Origin: Flavobacteriaceae bacterium Ga0077528
GTDB taxonomy: Bacteria; Bacteroidota; Bacteroidia; Flavobacteriales; Flavobacteriaceae
DNA: 64,000 nt
Assembly: GCA_001464475.1 (NCBI GenBank)
Contig: LNDX01000012.1
Span: forward strand, 39,556 to 103,555
Direction: 5' to 3'
Each line of letters starts with the position of its first letter. The stretch's first letter is position 1. Position numbers and translations under genes: made by a program. The notes below the pieces were generated by a model. The model did no database searches and was not told the DNA's origin. It worked only from the letters and a program-made list of their open reading frames with translations. Below, in pieces: positions 38,754 to 47,770 of the stretch.

Positions 38754-39236
38754 CTAATTTCCTTTAACAATTACAGCGTTATCTAAATTATAAATCCAAT
38801 CGTCAGCATCATCTTCATTGTATCTAAAAGTTCCTTCAATGGTAACATATTGATCAGTTTTCAACTTTGGAGTTGCTCCTTTGAAATTTAACCCAACAAT
38901 AGATTCTGGCCCTGATTTTCCACAAAAAAAACAAGAAGCAAAAACATTTTTGCTTAAAGCATAACTTTTATTATCAATTGGCACAATAAATCCTGAAATG
39001 AAGATTTTCTTTTTACCTCTTAATTTAACTTTTTCATTTACAACTGGAAATTGAACCTCACCATACTTATGATGATTTTTCTTTACATATTTGATTTCTC
39101 CCAAAACTTTCCACGTTAAGGTATCACCTTTAATTAAAAAATTGGTTTTCTCGATTTGAATTTTATCTGAAGTTGTAAAACTCAAACAAAAAACTGCTAC
39201 TACTAAACCTAGAATTATTTTTAATGAATTACGCAT
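38754..39236 (-). CDS. Secreted CxxC protein, DUF3299-like, linked to an ABC exporter
   Basis: 160 residues with an N-terminal signal peptide or membrane anchor (LGLVVAVFCLSFTT). The mature part is beta-rich and carries SCFFCGKSGPES, a CxxC pair that could bind metal or be redox-active, after an IFISGFIVPI strand. The pattern resembles the DUF3299 family. It overlaps the FtsX-like permease gene by 8 nt, so the two are translationally linked. Role unknown; metal-linked envelope function is inference. Confidence 0.7.
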   Translation of the reverse strand: MRNSLKIILGLVVAVFCLSFTTSDKIQIEKTNFLIKGDTLTWKVLGEIKYVKKNHHKYGEVQFPVVNEKVKLRGKKKIFISGFIVPIDNKSYALSKNVFASCFFCGKSGPESIVGLNFKGATPKLKTDQYVTIEGTFRYNEDDADDWIYNLDNAVIVKGN

Positions 39237-40524
39237 TTGCTAATGTTTTTGAAATATTTAATTGATATGCTTTTATTGCCGGAATTAAAGCCGCAATTAT
39301 TCCTACTATTAATGTTGCAACTAACAACATTGTTTCTTTTTGCCAAACAATTTCAATTGGATTAAAAGTCATTTTGAAATCATCCTCGGCTGAATTTGAT
39401 ATAAATCCTAATGCGAATCTACCAAAAATTGTTCCAAATAAAAATCCGACGAAACATAAAATCAAGCTTTCTATCATAATTAATGAAAGTAATTGCCATC
39501 TGCTTGCGCCATTAATTCGCATCAAAGCAAATTCATATTTTCGCTCTTTCAATCGATTATAAAGTGCAATAAATATGGATATTCCTGAAATCAACATTAT
39601 GGCATATGCTAAATATTCAAGTGCTTTTAAACCAATTCCAAACAAACTAAACAACCTATTAATTTCAATTGCTGGTGAAGCCGCTTGCATTTTTGTGTTT
39701 TGAGCAATAATTCTTGGCCACATTACAATTCCCATTTTATTTCTAAATTTCAATAAAACGGCTGTGATTTCCATATTTGGTTCATTAAGAGTCATGTCAG
39801 TTTCGTGTTGTGCGTGGTCGTGATTACATGCTTCGGTATGAATGTGTTCGTCTTCTTCACTTCGACTTGGCTCGGTGCTGGATTGCTCGGGATTTTCTGC
39901 ATCTTCCTCATGTGTTCCATGCATTTGCCAAACACTTGGAATATTACACAAAATCAAATTATCGATTACAGTTCCGGTTGGAGAGGCTATACCTGAAATT
40001 TTATAAGCATAATGGTCATGCACTTCACCTTCTGCAGCATCTCCATGGGAACCGAAAAAAGTATCTCCTACTTTTAAATTCAATTTTTGAGCGACTTCAC
40101 TTCCCACTACAACTTCAAAATTTTTATCAAATAGTTTACCTTTGGCAATTTTGGCTTTGTACTTTTCTAAATAATCTGAATTGGTTCCAACAATTTTAAA
40201 TCCGCGGTAATTATCTCCAAATGCTAGCGGAATTGCTTTTTCAATAAAAGGATGATTCATCCAAACTTTGGCAGAATCATTACTAATATTTCCTGTTGGA
40301 TTATCTATATGATACACTGATGAAAGTATCAATTGCATCGGACTTCCTTGCGCACCAAGCACTAAATCTACTCCGTCAATATTACTTGAGAATTTTTCTT
40401 CAAATTGTTTTTGCAATAAAATCAAAACCGTAATTATTGCCACACTTGAAGCTAATAATATGATACTTAAAAGTGTGTTTAATGGTTTGAACCAAATGTT
40501 TCTCCAAGCTAATTTTGCTATCAT
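39229..40524 (-). CDS. FtsX-like ABC transporter permease with a His-rich loop
   Basis: 431 residues in the MacB/FtsX layout: one N-terminal transmembrane helix (about 18-37), a large extracytoplasmic domain, and three C-terminal helices (about 300-430, with ALMRINGASRWQLLSLI before one of them). The extracytoplasmic domain contains a His, Asp and Glu-rich insertion at about 202-241 (GTHEEDAENP, then DEHIHTEACNHDHAQH), plus SHGDAAEGEVHDH at about 159-171. Such a loop suggests metal binding, probably zinc. 1 nt after the ATPase gene and overlapping the CxxC-protein gene. Confidence 0.85.
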   Translation of the reverse strand: MIAKLAWRNIWFKPLNTLLSIILLASSVAIITVLILLQKQFEEKFSSNIDGVDLVLGAQGSPMQLILSSVYHIDNPTGNISNDSAKVWMNHPFIEKAIPLAFGDNYRGFKIVGTNSDYLEKYKAKIAKGKLFDKNFEVVVGSEVAQKLNLKVGDTFFGSHGDAAEGEVHDHYAYKISGIASPTGTVIDNLILCNIPSVWQMHGTHEEDAENPEQSSTEPSRSEEDEHIHTEACNHDHAQHETDMTLNEPNMEITAVLLKFRNKMGIVMWPRIIAQNTKMQAASPAIEINRLFSLFGIGLKALEYLAYAIMLISGISIFIALYNRLKERKYEFALMRINGASRWQLLSLIMIESLILCFVGFLFGTIFGRFALGFISNSAEDDFKMTFNPIEIVWQKETMLLVATLIVGIIAALIPAIKAYQLNISKTLANA

Positions 40525-40525
40525 A

Positions 40526-41155
40526 TTAATTGAGATTTATTTGGTTAGAAAATTTATTTTTTAATCGAGAATCATGTGTAACAATTACCAATGCTGCTTT
40601 GTATTCTTTAGATAATTTTTCTAATAATTCGGCAACTTTAAAAGCATTTTCATCATCTAAACTCGATGTTGGTTCGTCTGCCAAAAGTAATTTTGGTTCA
40701 TTTATTAAAGCTCTTGCAATAGAAACTCTTTGTTGTTGACCAATACTCAATTGAGAAGGTAATTTGTGCTTTTGATTTACCAAATCCAATTCGGCTAATA
40801 ATTTTTCAGCTTTTTGGACTGATTTTTTTCCTGTTGCAAGCCAAGAAGCTAAAACAACATTTTCTAAAACGGTCATCGATGCAATAAAATGAGATTGTTG
40901 CAAAATCAATCCAATATTTTTACCTCTAAATTGATCTAATTGCTTTTCTGAAAGTGAACTAATATTAGTGTTTTCAATTGAAATTTCTCCTTTTTTTGGA
41001 CGGAGTAATCCTGCTAAAAGATGCAATAAAGTTGTTTTCCCTTTTCCTGAATTTCCAGTAATTAAAAGTGCCTTTGAAGCGTCACAACTTAATTCTGGAA
41101 AAGTAAACTGCGTATCTTTATTATAAAAAAAAGTTAGGTTTTTTGTTTGTAGCAT
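40526..41155 (-). CDS. ABC transporter ATP-binding protein (LolD/MacB type)
   Basis: 209 residues from MLQTKNLTFFYN (the open frame extends 10 codons further). Walker A GNSGKGKTTLLHL, Q-loop LILQQSH, signature LSIGQQQRVSIARAL (LSxGQ), Walker B LLLADEPTSSLD and switch His in VTHDSRL. With the adjacent FtsX-like permease it should form a mechanotransmission-type exporter rather than a solute importer. Confidence 0.92.
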   Translation of the reverse strand: MLQTKNLTFFYNKDTQFTFPELSCDASKALLITGNSGKGKTTLLHLLAGLLRPKKGEISIENTNISSLSEKQLDQFRGKNIGLILQQSHFIASMTVLENVVLASWLATGKKSVQKAEKLLAELDLVNQKHKLPSQLSIGQQQRVSIARALINEPKLLLADEPTSSLDDENAFKVAELLEKLSKEYKAALVIVTHDSRLKNKFSNQINLN

Positions 41156-41214
41156 TATCAAAAAAATATGTTGCAAGTTACTCAAACAAAATCATTTATT
41201 TTCTTACTATTTTC

Positions 41215-41898
41215 TTAAAATATGCCTTCGTCTTGAAAGCTATAATAACCTGTTTCAGTCACGATGATATGATCTAAAACATATATATCTAATTGCTTAC
41301 CTGCCATTTTTAACTTTTGAGTAATTTCTTTGTCGGCATCACTTGCTACTAATTTTCCTGATGGATGATTATGAGTTAAAATAATGGATGTTGCATTTTG
41401 TTCAAAAGCCGTTTTAAAAACAATTCTACTATCGACTACCGTTCCTGTAATTCCACCTTTTGAAAGTTGAGCTTTGTGAATGACTTTATTAGAATTATTC
41501 AAATATAAAATCCAAAATTCTTCATGAGGTAATTCGCCAATTATGGGTTGCATAATTTCGAAAACGGCTTTGCTTGATGTTATTTTTTTAAGCTCCTCTG
41601 CGTCTTCGGTTCGTCTTCTTCTTCCTAATTCTAATGCTGCAGCAATAGTAATGGCTTTAGCTTCGCCAATTCCTTTAAATTCGGTAAGTTTTTGGATTGA
41701 TAATTTTCCGAGTTGATTTAAATTATTATCGACAGAAAATAAAATGCGTTGACAAAGTTGCACTGCGCTTTCTTTTCTAGAGCCGGAACCAATTAAAATA
41801 GCAAGTAATTCGGAATCTGATAAGGAAGATTTTCCTTTTAGTAGAAATTTTTCTCTTGGGCGATCGTCTTCAGCCCATTGATTGATAGGTGTGTACAT
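41215..41898 (-). CDS. radC: RadC family protein (JAB/MPN domain)
   Basis: 227 residues from MYTPINQWAEDDRPREKFL; the frame is open 18 codons further upstream. N-terminal helix-hairpin-helix segment (LTEFKGIGEAKAITIAAALELG) and the C-terminal JAMM metallo-site ILTHNHPSGKLVASDAD. The historic DNA-repair role is not well supported; biochemical function is uncertain. Confidence 0.92.
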   Translation of the reverse strand: MYTPINQWAEDDRPREKFLLKGKSSLSDSELLAILIGSGSRKESAVQLCQRILFSVDNNLNQLGKLSIQKLTEFKGIGEAKAITIAAALELGRRRRTEDAEELKKITSSKAVFEIMQPIIGELPHEEFWILYLNNSNKVIHKAQLSKGGITGTVVDSRIVFKTAFEQNATSIILTHNHPSGKLVASDADKEITQKLKMAGKQLDIYVLDHIIVTETGYYSFQDEGIF

Positions 41899-42081
41899 AA
41901 TTATTTTGGCGTTTATAAAGCACAAAGAACTATATTTTTTTAAAGAGTTCAAAATAAAATGATTAGAATTTTCGTTTGAATAAAAAACAATTCATGAAAT
42001 CGCCCTAAACTCGAGTTTGCGAATGCAAACACCTATGAAAATGGCGATACATATGCACCAATAATAAAACAACATTTACAT

Positions 42082-42711
42082 ATGAAACTACCTTTAATTC
42101 TTCTGGTGATTTTATTTTCTTTTGGATGCAAAAAAGCTGAAAAAAATAAATTGAAAACTGAAAACATTTCAGTTGCTGCGATTGAAAATCCTTCTACTTT
42201 TGAAGAGAAGCTTTCAAATGCTGCAATTTCAATTATTGATGAAAATGTAGTTTACACTCCAGATTATGTTTCATTAAAATATCCTAATGGTGATGTTCCT
42301 GCTAAAACTGGAGTTTGTTCAGACGTTGTAATTCGTGCCTATCGAAAACTTGGAATTGATTTGCAAAAAGAAGTTCACGAAGATATGAAAGCTAACTTTT
42401 CGAAATATCCAACCAAATGGGGTTTGAAAAAAGCAGATACTAATATTGATCATAGAAGAGTTCCGAATCTTGAAGTTTTCTTTGAACGAAAAGGTAAAAA
42501 ACTCGAAGTTTCAAATAATCCAAACGATTATAAAACTGGCGAAATTGTAACTTGGATGATTAATGGAAAATTACCTCATATTGGCATAGTTACCCACAAA
42601 AAATCAATAGACGGAAACCCTATGATTGTTCACAATGTTGGTGGCGGACAAGTCGCAGAAGATTGTTTGTTTAGTTGGGAAATTGTTGGGCATTATTTAT
42701 TTAAGAATTAA
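42082..42711 (+). CDS. DUF1287 family lipoprotein (NlpC/P60-like fold)
   Basis: 209 residues with a lipobox (LVILFSFGC, lipidated Cys at about 16). The rest matches the DUF1287 layout: GVCSDVVIRAYRKLGIDLQ with the putative catalytic Cys, TNIDHRRVPNL, and GKLPHIGIVTHK with the His, then HNVGGGQVAED. Papain-like peptidase or amidase of the envelope is plausible; activity untested. Confidence 0.85.
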   Translation: MKLPLILLVILFSFGCKKAEKNKLKTENISVAAIENPSTFEEKLSNAAISIIDENVVYTPDYVSLKYPNGDVPAKTGVCSDVVIRAYRKLGIDLQKEVHEDMKANFSKYPTKWGLKKADTNIDHRRVPNLEVFFERKGKKLEVSNNPNDYKTGEIVTWMINGKLPHIGIVTHKKSIDGNPMIVHNVGGGQVAEDCLFSWEIVGHYLFKN

Positions 42712-42740
42712 GATTAACAATTTTTGATTTATAGAAAAAA

Positions 42741-42965
42741 TTAAAAATCCCTAATCCATTTAGTAACAACTGTAAATAAAACAAATAATAAAAATACAAT
42801 TAGCATTAAACTTAAAAATAAAATTATTAATGCCATTAATCTATTTAGATGATTTTCATTTGAATCGGTAAATGTAAACCACTTTTCCTTTAAATAATTA
42901 ATAACAGATTTAATCTCCAATATAAAAAGTATAAATGCTATAATATTTATTATTTTTTCAAACAT
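42741..42965 (-). CDS. Small two-helix membrane protein downstream of mpl
   Basis: 74 residues with two hydrophobic helices (about 6-24 and 43-66) and a charged linker. No family recognised. It begins 3 nt after the mpl stop on the same strand, which favours a real, co-transcribed gene, but it is short and lacks other support. Confidence 0.5.
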   Translation of the reverse strand: MFEKIINIIAFILFILEIKSVINYLKEKWFTFTDSNENHLNRLMALIILFLSLMLIVFLLFVLFTVVTKWIRDF

Positions 42966-42968
42966 ATT

Positions 42969-44324
42969 TTATTTCATCAACTCCTTTACCTCATCAAAAT
43001 TTAAACCACCATAATTTCCTGAACTCATTAATAACAATGCAGAATTATCAAAGTTTTGACTGAATAAGAAATTCTTAAAATCGGCTGGATTAGTATAAAT
43101 AATTAAATCATCTCTTTGAAACGATTGCGCTATTTGGTCGTATGTTACTTCTTCTAGTTGCTTGATTTTTACAGCATCTGGCGAATAGAAAACTACGGCA
43201 ACATCTGCTGCGTCTAGTGCGCCTTGATATTCTTTTAGAAATTCTGCGTTTAAACTACTATAAGTATGTAATTCTAAACACGCAATCAAAGTTCTATCTG
43301 GATATTGATTCTTAACCGCTTTAGTAGTTGCAGAAACTTTACTTGGTGAATGAGCAAAATCTTTGTAAGCGACTTTTCCTTTTCCTTCGGCAATTTTTTC
43401 TAGACGTTTGCTTGCTCCTTTAAAACTAGCTATTGCTTCGTAGAAATCGGCTTCGTCAACTCCCATATTTTGGCAAATCCATTTTGCTCCTGCTAGATTA
43501 TTCAAATTGTGTGCCCCAAAAACTTCTATTGGCATTGAGCCTTCCGGCGTATCAAGCAAAGTAGTTCCATCTTCAACAGTGTAACTTGGTGTTTGATAAG
43601 CAATTTTTCTGATTGGGTTTTCAGAATTTTCGGCTACTTTTTTAACGGTTTCGTCTTCTTCATTGTAAACAAGAATTCCGCCTTTTGTAATTTGATTTAC
43701 AAAAATTTCAAATTGCTCTACATAATTTTCAAAGGTTGGAAACACATTAATATGATCCCAAGCAATTCCTGAAAGCAAAGCAATATTAGGTTGATACAAA
43801 TGAAATTTTGGTCGTCTATCAATTGGAGAAGATAAATATTCATCACCTTCAAGGACAATAAAATCGTTGGTTTCTGTTAGATGAACCATCGTATCAAATC
43901 CTTCTAACTGTGCTCCAACCATATAATCAACTTCGATATTATGATAATGCATTACGTGTAAAATCATTGAAGTTATAGTTGTTTTTCCGTGCGAACCACC
44001 AATTACTACTCGTGTTTTATTTTTGGATTGTTCGTATAAAAATTCAGGATAAGAATAGATTTTCAATCCTAATTCTTTTGCTTTTAACAATTCAGGATTG
44101 TCTGCTTTGGCGTGCATTCCTAAAATGATAGCTTCAATATCTTGAGTAATTTTTTCTGGAAACCAACCCATTTCCAAAGGCAACAACCCTTTTTTTTCTA
44201 AACGTGATTTTGATGGTTCAAAAATGGCATCGTCACTACCAGTCACCTGATATCCTTTATTATGTAATGCCAATGCTAAATTGTGCATGGCTGCACCGCC
44301 AATGGCTATGAAATGTGTACGCAT
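42969..44324 (-). CDS. mpl: Murein peptide ligase Mpl (UDP-MurNAc:tripeptide ligase)
   Basis: Recycles cell-wall peptide by joining L-Ala-gamma-D-Glu-meso-DAP to UDP-MurNAc. 451 residues from MRTHFIAIGGAAMHNLA (a TTG four codons earlier is less likely). The N-terminal Rossmann motif GGAAMHNLALAL, the P-loop VIGGSHGKTTITSMI, the central domain with GDEYLSSPIDRRPKF typical of Mpl rather than MurC, and the C-terminal DFAHSPSKV are visible. Confidence 0.92.
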   Translation of the reverse strand: MRTHFIAIGGAAMHNLALALHNKGYQVTGSDDAIFEPSKSRLEKKGLLPLEMGWFPEKITQDIEAIILGMHAKADNPELLKAKELGLKIYSYPEFLYEQSKNKTRVVIGGSHGKTTITSMILHVMHYHNIEVDYMVGAQLEGFDTMVHLTETNDFIVLEGDEYLSSPIDRRPKFHLYQPNIALLSGIAWDHINVFPTFENYVEQFEIFVNQITKGGILVYNEEDETVKKVAENSENPIRKIAYQTPSYTVEDGTTLLDTPEGSMPIEVFGAHNLNNLAGAKWICQNMGVDEADFYEAIASFKGASKRLEKIAEGKGKVAYKDFAHSPSKVSATTKAVKNQYPDRTLIACLELHTYSSLNAEFLKEYQGALDAADVAVVFYSPDAVKIKQLEEVTYDQIAQSFQRDDLIIYTNPADFKNFLFSQNFDNSALLLMSSGNYGGLNFDEVKELMK

Positions 44325-44337
44325 TTGAAATTCCAAT

Positions 44338-44392
44338 TATTAAAATTCCAAATCCCAAACCTATAATTATTGGAATTTGGAATTTGAGTTTT
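44338..44392. repeat. Word repeat with inverted copies (ATTCCAA/TTGGAAT)
   Basis: ATTCCAA-type words on the left and their complement TTGGAATTTGGAATTT on the right form an imperfect hairpin in the gap between the TPR gene and mpl. Confidence 0.65.
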
Positions 44393-44393
44393 G

Positions 44394-45083
44394 TTATTTT
44401 TTATCGAATTGTTCTTTTAACTTTGTTGCTTTCGCTTTATCTTTAATTTTATTCAAATATAAATTATATAATTTTTGAAAAGTGGTTTTTGAATTGCCAA
44501 TTTCGTGTGCTTTTATATAATTTGCTTCTGCTTTTTTATAACGATTGAAATATTCGTCGATGTAACCTTTGGAAAGGTAGCCATCTACTTTAGAAAGTTC
44601 CATTAATTCGTTAGAATATTTTACAGCTTTAGATTCGCTTCCGCCAACAATTCCCGGTAATTCTATGTAAAGCATTACCAATGCCCAACGTGAATCAATA
44701 TGTTTCAAATCTAATTTTGCAGCAGTAAGAAAGGCATTTTCTACATCATCTATCATTCCTAATGCCTTGAATTTATTGACTGATTTAGCTTTCATTCCGA
44801 GAGCTCCACCATATTTGTACCAATAATTGGCTGTTTTAGGAAACTGAGTTTTTAAAACTTTATATTGTTTGATGGCTTCGTCCCATTTTTTCTGATGTCC
44901 TGCAATATCGCCAAGATATTCAACAGTTTTGTAATGATTTGGATTGGATTTTAAATAGCTTTCAAAAAGAGTTTTAGCTTGATCGTACTTTTCTTGTTTG
45001 TAGAGTTTTTCTGCTTTTTCAAAATCAGTTTCAGCCATCATATTGAAGGAAATTAGAAGAAATAAAAAAGGTAGAAATTTCAT
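44394..45083 (-). CDS. Secreted tetratricopeptide-repeat protein
   Basis: 229 residues. Signal peptide (LPFLFLLISFNMMAE), then TPR units from about 20 to 110 (FEKAEKLYKQEKYDQAKTLF, HYKTVEYLGDIAGHQKKWDE) and further helical pairs to the end. Likely a periplasmic scaffold for protein contacts. Separated from mpl downstream by a word repeat. Partner unknown. Confidence 0.8.
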   Translation of the reverse strand: MKFLPFLFLLISFNMMAETDFEKAEKLYKQEKYDQAKTLFESYLKSNPNHYKTVEYLGDIAGHQKKWDEAIKQYKVLKTQFPKTANYWYKYGGALGMKAKSVNKFKALGMIDDVENAFLTAAKLDLKHIDSRWALVMLYIELPGIVGGSESKAVKYSNELMELSKVDGYLSKGYIDEYFNRYKKAEANYIKAHEIGNSKTTFQKLYNLYLNKIKDKAKATKLKEQFDKK

Positions 45084-45100
45084 GGGTTGTTATTATTTTT

Positions 45101-45108
45101 CAAAAATA
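45101..45108 (-). promoter_or_regulatory. Putative -7 element for the TPR gene
   Basis: Minus strand TATTTTTG, matching TAnnTTTG, 17 nt before the TPR-protein ATG. Confidence 0.4.
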
Positions 45109-45176
45109 AGAAAAGTTATGTATTAAAGATGAAAGTGTTTTAAAGAACTTAACATTTGTTCGATACAATTACTACC

Positions 45177-45256
45177 TAGCCCTGATTGCATCTCGTCTTT
45201 TGTGACGAGAGAAAATCAGGAATATGGAAACCAAAAATTCCCGAGCCATTCGCTCC
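45177..45256 (+). repeat. Structured intergenic element, copy D (Flavo-1-like candidate)
   Basis: The shortest copy. Starts TAGCCCTGATTGCA, contains AAATCAGGA, ends CATTCGCTCC. The central hairpin TCTCGTC (45191-45197) pairs with GACGAGA (45204-45210); CCTGAT at the start pairs perfectly with ATCAGG. It lies between the S46 peptidase terminator and the TPR gene promoter, opposite in orientation to both genes. Confidence 0.78.
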
Positions 45257-45293
45257 CAAATTAACTGAATGAGAATATGATACAAGTTCAGAT

Positions 45294-45330
45294 AAAAAAA
45301 ACTCCGAACTAATTGCTTAATTCGGAGTTA
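45294..45330 (-). terminator. Terminator of the S46 peptidase gene
   Basis: Perfect 9-bp stem AACTCCGAA/TTCGGAGTT (45300-45308 with 45321-45329) followed by a T-run on the minus strand. Confidence 0.85.
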
Positions 45331-45346
45331 CTATTTTACGATTATC

Positions 45347-45377
45347 TCGTAATTCGTATTTTGTACTTCGTACTTTG
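45347..45377. repeat. Word repeat (TCGTAATTCGTA, TACTTCGTACTTTG)
   Basis: Short repeats of TTCGTA-like words between the peptidase stop codon and its terminator. Another member of the word-repeat class with a distinct word. Confidence 0.5.
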
Positions 45378-45379
45378 AT

Positions 45380-47530
45380 TTATCTTACCAAAGTCATTTC
45401 GTCAACGATATGTTTAGCACCTGAGAAATTTTCAATTACCCAAAGAACATAACGAATATCTACGTTGATGGTTCTTTGTAGTTTGTTATCAAAGATTACG
45501 TCACCAGCCATTGCTTCGATGTTTCCGTCGAAAGCTAGTCCGATTAATTCTCCTTTTCCGTTAAGAACTGGCGAACCTGAGTTTCCTCCTGTGATATCAT
45601 TATCTGTTAAGAAATTCACGTGAAGCGAACCGTCTTTATCAGCATAACGACCGAAATCTTTGTTTTTATTCATTTCTAAAATACGCGCTGGTAAATCAAA
45701 TTCTTGATCTCCTTTTTTGTATTTTTTTACTTGACCAGCAAGTGTTGTATAATTATTTATTGTTGCGTCATTTCTTTTGTCAGCAGGAAGCGAACGAACT
45801 TTTCCGTAAGTTAAACGCAACGTTGAGTTTGCATCTGGATATTTGATAGCTCCAATTTTAGATTCTCTCAAACCTTCAACCAATAAACGGAATGAAGCTG
45901 CATAATCATTTTGAGCTTTAGCTAATTCATCTGATCTTTTTCCAAAATGAGCAACCATATCATTTGATAATGCATATAAAGGATCACTTGCTAACATAGC
46001 TTCACTTGGTAAATCTAAGAAAGCTTTAATTCTATCAACTGAAGTAAAAATACTTAAATCGAATGCAGCATTTACATATTTAGTAAAATCATTATTATTA
46101 GCATCACCAATTTGTTTTACCATCGGCGCAATGTCATAACCTATTGATTTAGTTGCGTATGTTTTTAATTGAGCTGCAAGAATATCTTTTTCTGCAGGAA
46201 TGTGTAATTCTTTAAACATTTCTGTTGCCATCTCAGTGATTTGAGGTGCCATTGTTGCACGTTTTGCAGCATCAGCTTTAACATAACCATCCAACTGTCT
46301 TCCTAAACTTCTTCCGATTGTTGCAAAAGATGATGTTCTGAATAATTGTTGTAAGTAGTTATCATGACGAGATTTCTCATTCGTCATAGCATAATATTTA
46401 TTAATAGTTGAAACTACGTTTCCGTATTTAGCTTTGTTAGCTGCTTTGTTAGCCCATTTATCAAACTTAGCTTCTTGAGCTGCTTTAGATTTTGCTGTTC
46501 CAAATTTTGACAAAGCATCAATCATTCCTTGACGGTTTTTCCAGTAATTAGCAGTTGAAGCATATTTTGAAGCGTATACAAGATTCAAAGCATCGCTTTG
46601 GTTCATGTATTTTTTCATTCCATCCATACCAGTTTTTGCTCCTTCAACCCATGCAGGATATGCAAATTTTACATTTTGCTCAATTCCAGCTGCTGGCATC
46701 CAACGGTTAGTTCTTCCTGGATATCCAAGAATCATTGCAAAATCATTTTCTTTAACACCACTTAAATTAACTGGTAAATAATGTTTTGGTTTTAACGGAA
46801 CATTATTTTCAGAATATTCTGCAGGAGAACCATCTGCATTAGCATAAACTCTAAACATTGAGAAATCTGCTGTGTGACGTGGCCATTCCCAGTTGTCAGT
46901 ATCACCACCAAATTTTCCTAAACTTTCTGGAGGAGTTCCAACTAAACGAACGTCTTTATAATCTTGGTAAACAAAATAGTAGTACTCATTCCCTTGAAAA
47001 AATGGACGAACAGAAACTGTATATTTTCCACCTTCGTTATTTTCTTTTTCAATTTTAGCAATTTCAGCATTGATAGCTTTTTCTCTATCTGCTTCACTCA
47101 TAGAAGAATTTACAACTGCTAAAATTCTTTTAGTACAGTCATCCATTCTAACGAAAAAACGAACGTATAAGCTAGATGGTTTAATCTCTGCTTTTCTGTT
47201 GGCAGCCCAGTAACCATCTTTCAAATAATTTTTCTCAGCACTTGATAATTCTGCAATTGCATCATAACCACAGTGGTGATTTGTTAAAACTAAACCATCT
47301 TTAGAGATGATTTCTGCAGTACAACCTCCGTTGAATTGTACAATAGCATCTTTCAAACTATGATTGTTGATGCTGTAGATTTCTTCGGCTGTCAATTGCA
47401 AGCCCATTTTTTGCATATCGCGGTGATTTAAACGTTCGATGAACATTAAAAACCACATTCCTTCGTCAGCTTTAACACTCGTTGGAACAAGCATAATGGC
47501 AGCAATTAAGGATAATAAAATTTTCTTCAT
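45380..47530 (-). CDS. S46 family dipeptidyl-peptidase (DPP7-type)
   Basis: 716-residue serine exopeptidase of the S46 clan, releasing dipeptides from peptides in the periplasm. Signal peptide at 1-21, catalytic His region LTNHHCGYD (about 82-90), catalytic Ser in DITGGNSGSPV (about 650). The substrate-specificity segment reads LAFDGNIEAMAGD; Gly there is characteristic of DPP7 (hydrophobic P1) rather than DPP11, which has Arg. Full length. Relevant to amino-acid-fermenting or protein-scavenging physiology. Single-gene unit with its own terminator. Confidence 0.95.
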   Translation of the reverse strand: MKKILLSLIAAIMLVPTSVKADEGMWFLMFIERLNHRDMQKMGLQLTAEEIYSINNHSLKDAIVQFNGGCTAEIISKDGLVLTNHHCGYDAIAELSSAEKNYLKDGYWAANRKAEIKPSSLYVRFFVRMDDCTKRILAVVNSSMSEADREKAINAEIAKIEKENNEGGKYTVSVRPFFQGNEYYYFVYQDYKDVRLVGTPPESLGKFGGDTDNWEWPRHTADFSMFRVYANADGSPAEYSENNVPLKPKHYLPVNLSGVKENDFAMILGYPGRTNRWMPAAGIEQNVKFAYPAWVEGAKTGMDGMKKYMNQSDALNLVYASKYASTANYWKNRQGMIDALSKFGTAKSKAAQEAKFDKWANKAANKAKYGNVVSTINKYYAMTNEKSRHDNYLQQLFRTSSFATIGRSLGRQLDGYVKADAAKRATMAPQITEMATEMFKELHIPAEKDILAAQLKTYATKSIGYDIAPMVKQIGDANNNDFTKYVNAAFDLSIFTSVDRIKAFLDLPSEAMLASDPLYALSNDMVAHFGKRSDELAKAQNDYAASFRLLVEGLRESKIGAIKYPDANSTLRLTYGKVRSLPADKRNDATINNYTTLAGQVKKYKKGDQEFDLPARILEMNKNKDFGRYADKDGSLHVNFLTDNDITGGNSGSPVLNGKGELIGLAFDGNIEAMAGDVIFDNKLQRTINVDIRYVLWVIENFSGAKHIVDEMTLVR

Positions 47531-47721
47531 AATTGAAAATATAAAAGGTTAATTGTTTGTTAGCTAATAGTCTATTTAAAATGCAATTTGTTACACTTTG
47601 AATTGAATATTGCAAAATTTTAGTGTTGCGAAATTACGATTTTTTGAGGATTATTTAAATTTTATGGTCGAAAACCTGAATTAATAAGTTAATTTTAACT
47701 TTACTTTAGGAAATCAAAACA

Positions 47722-47755
47722 CAAAAAAAAGCCTCGAAAATTTCGAAGCTTTAGT
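47722..47755 (-). terminator. Terminator of obg
   Basis: Imperfect long stem (AAAGCTTCGAAA against TTTTCGAGGCTTT on the minus strand) with a nine-base T-run, 16 nt after the obg stop. Confidence 0.85.
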
Positions 47756-47770
47756 TTATTTAGAAATATC

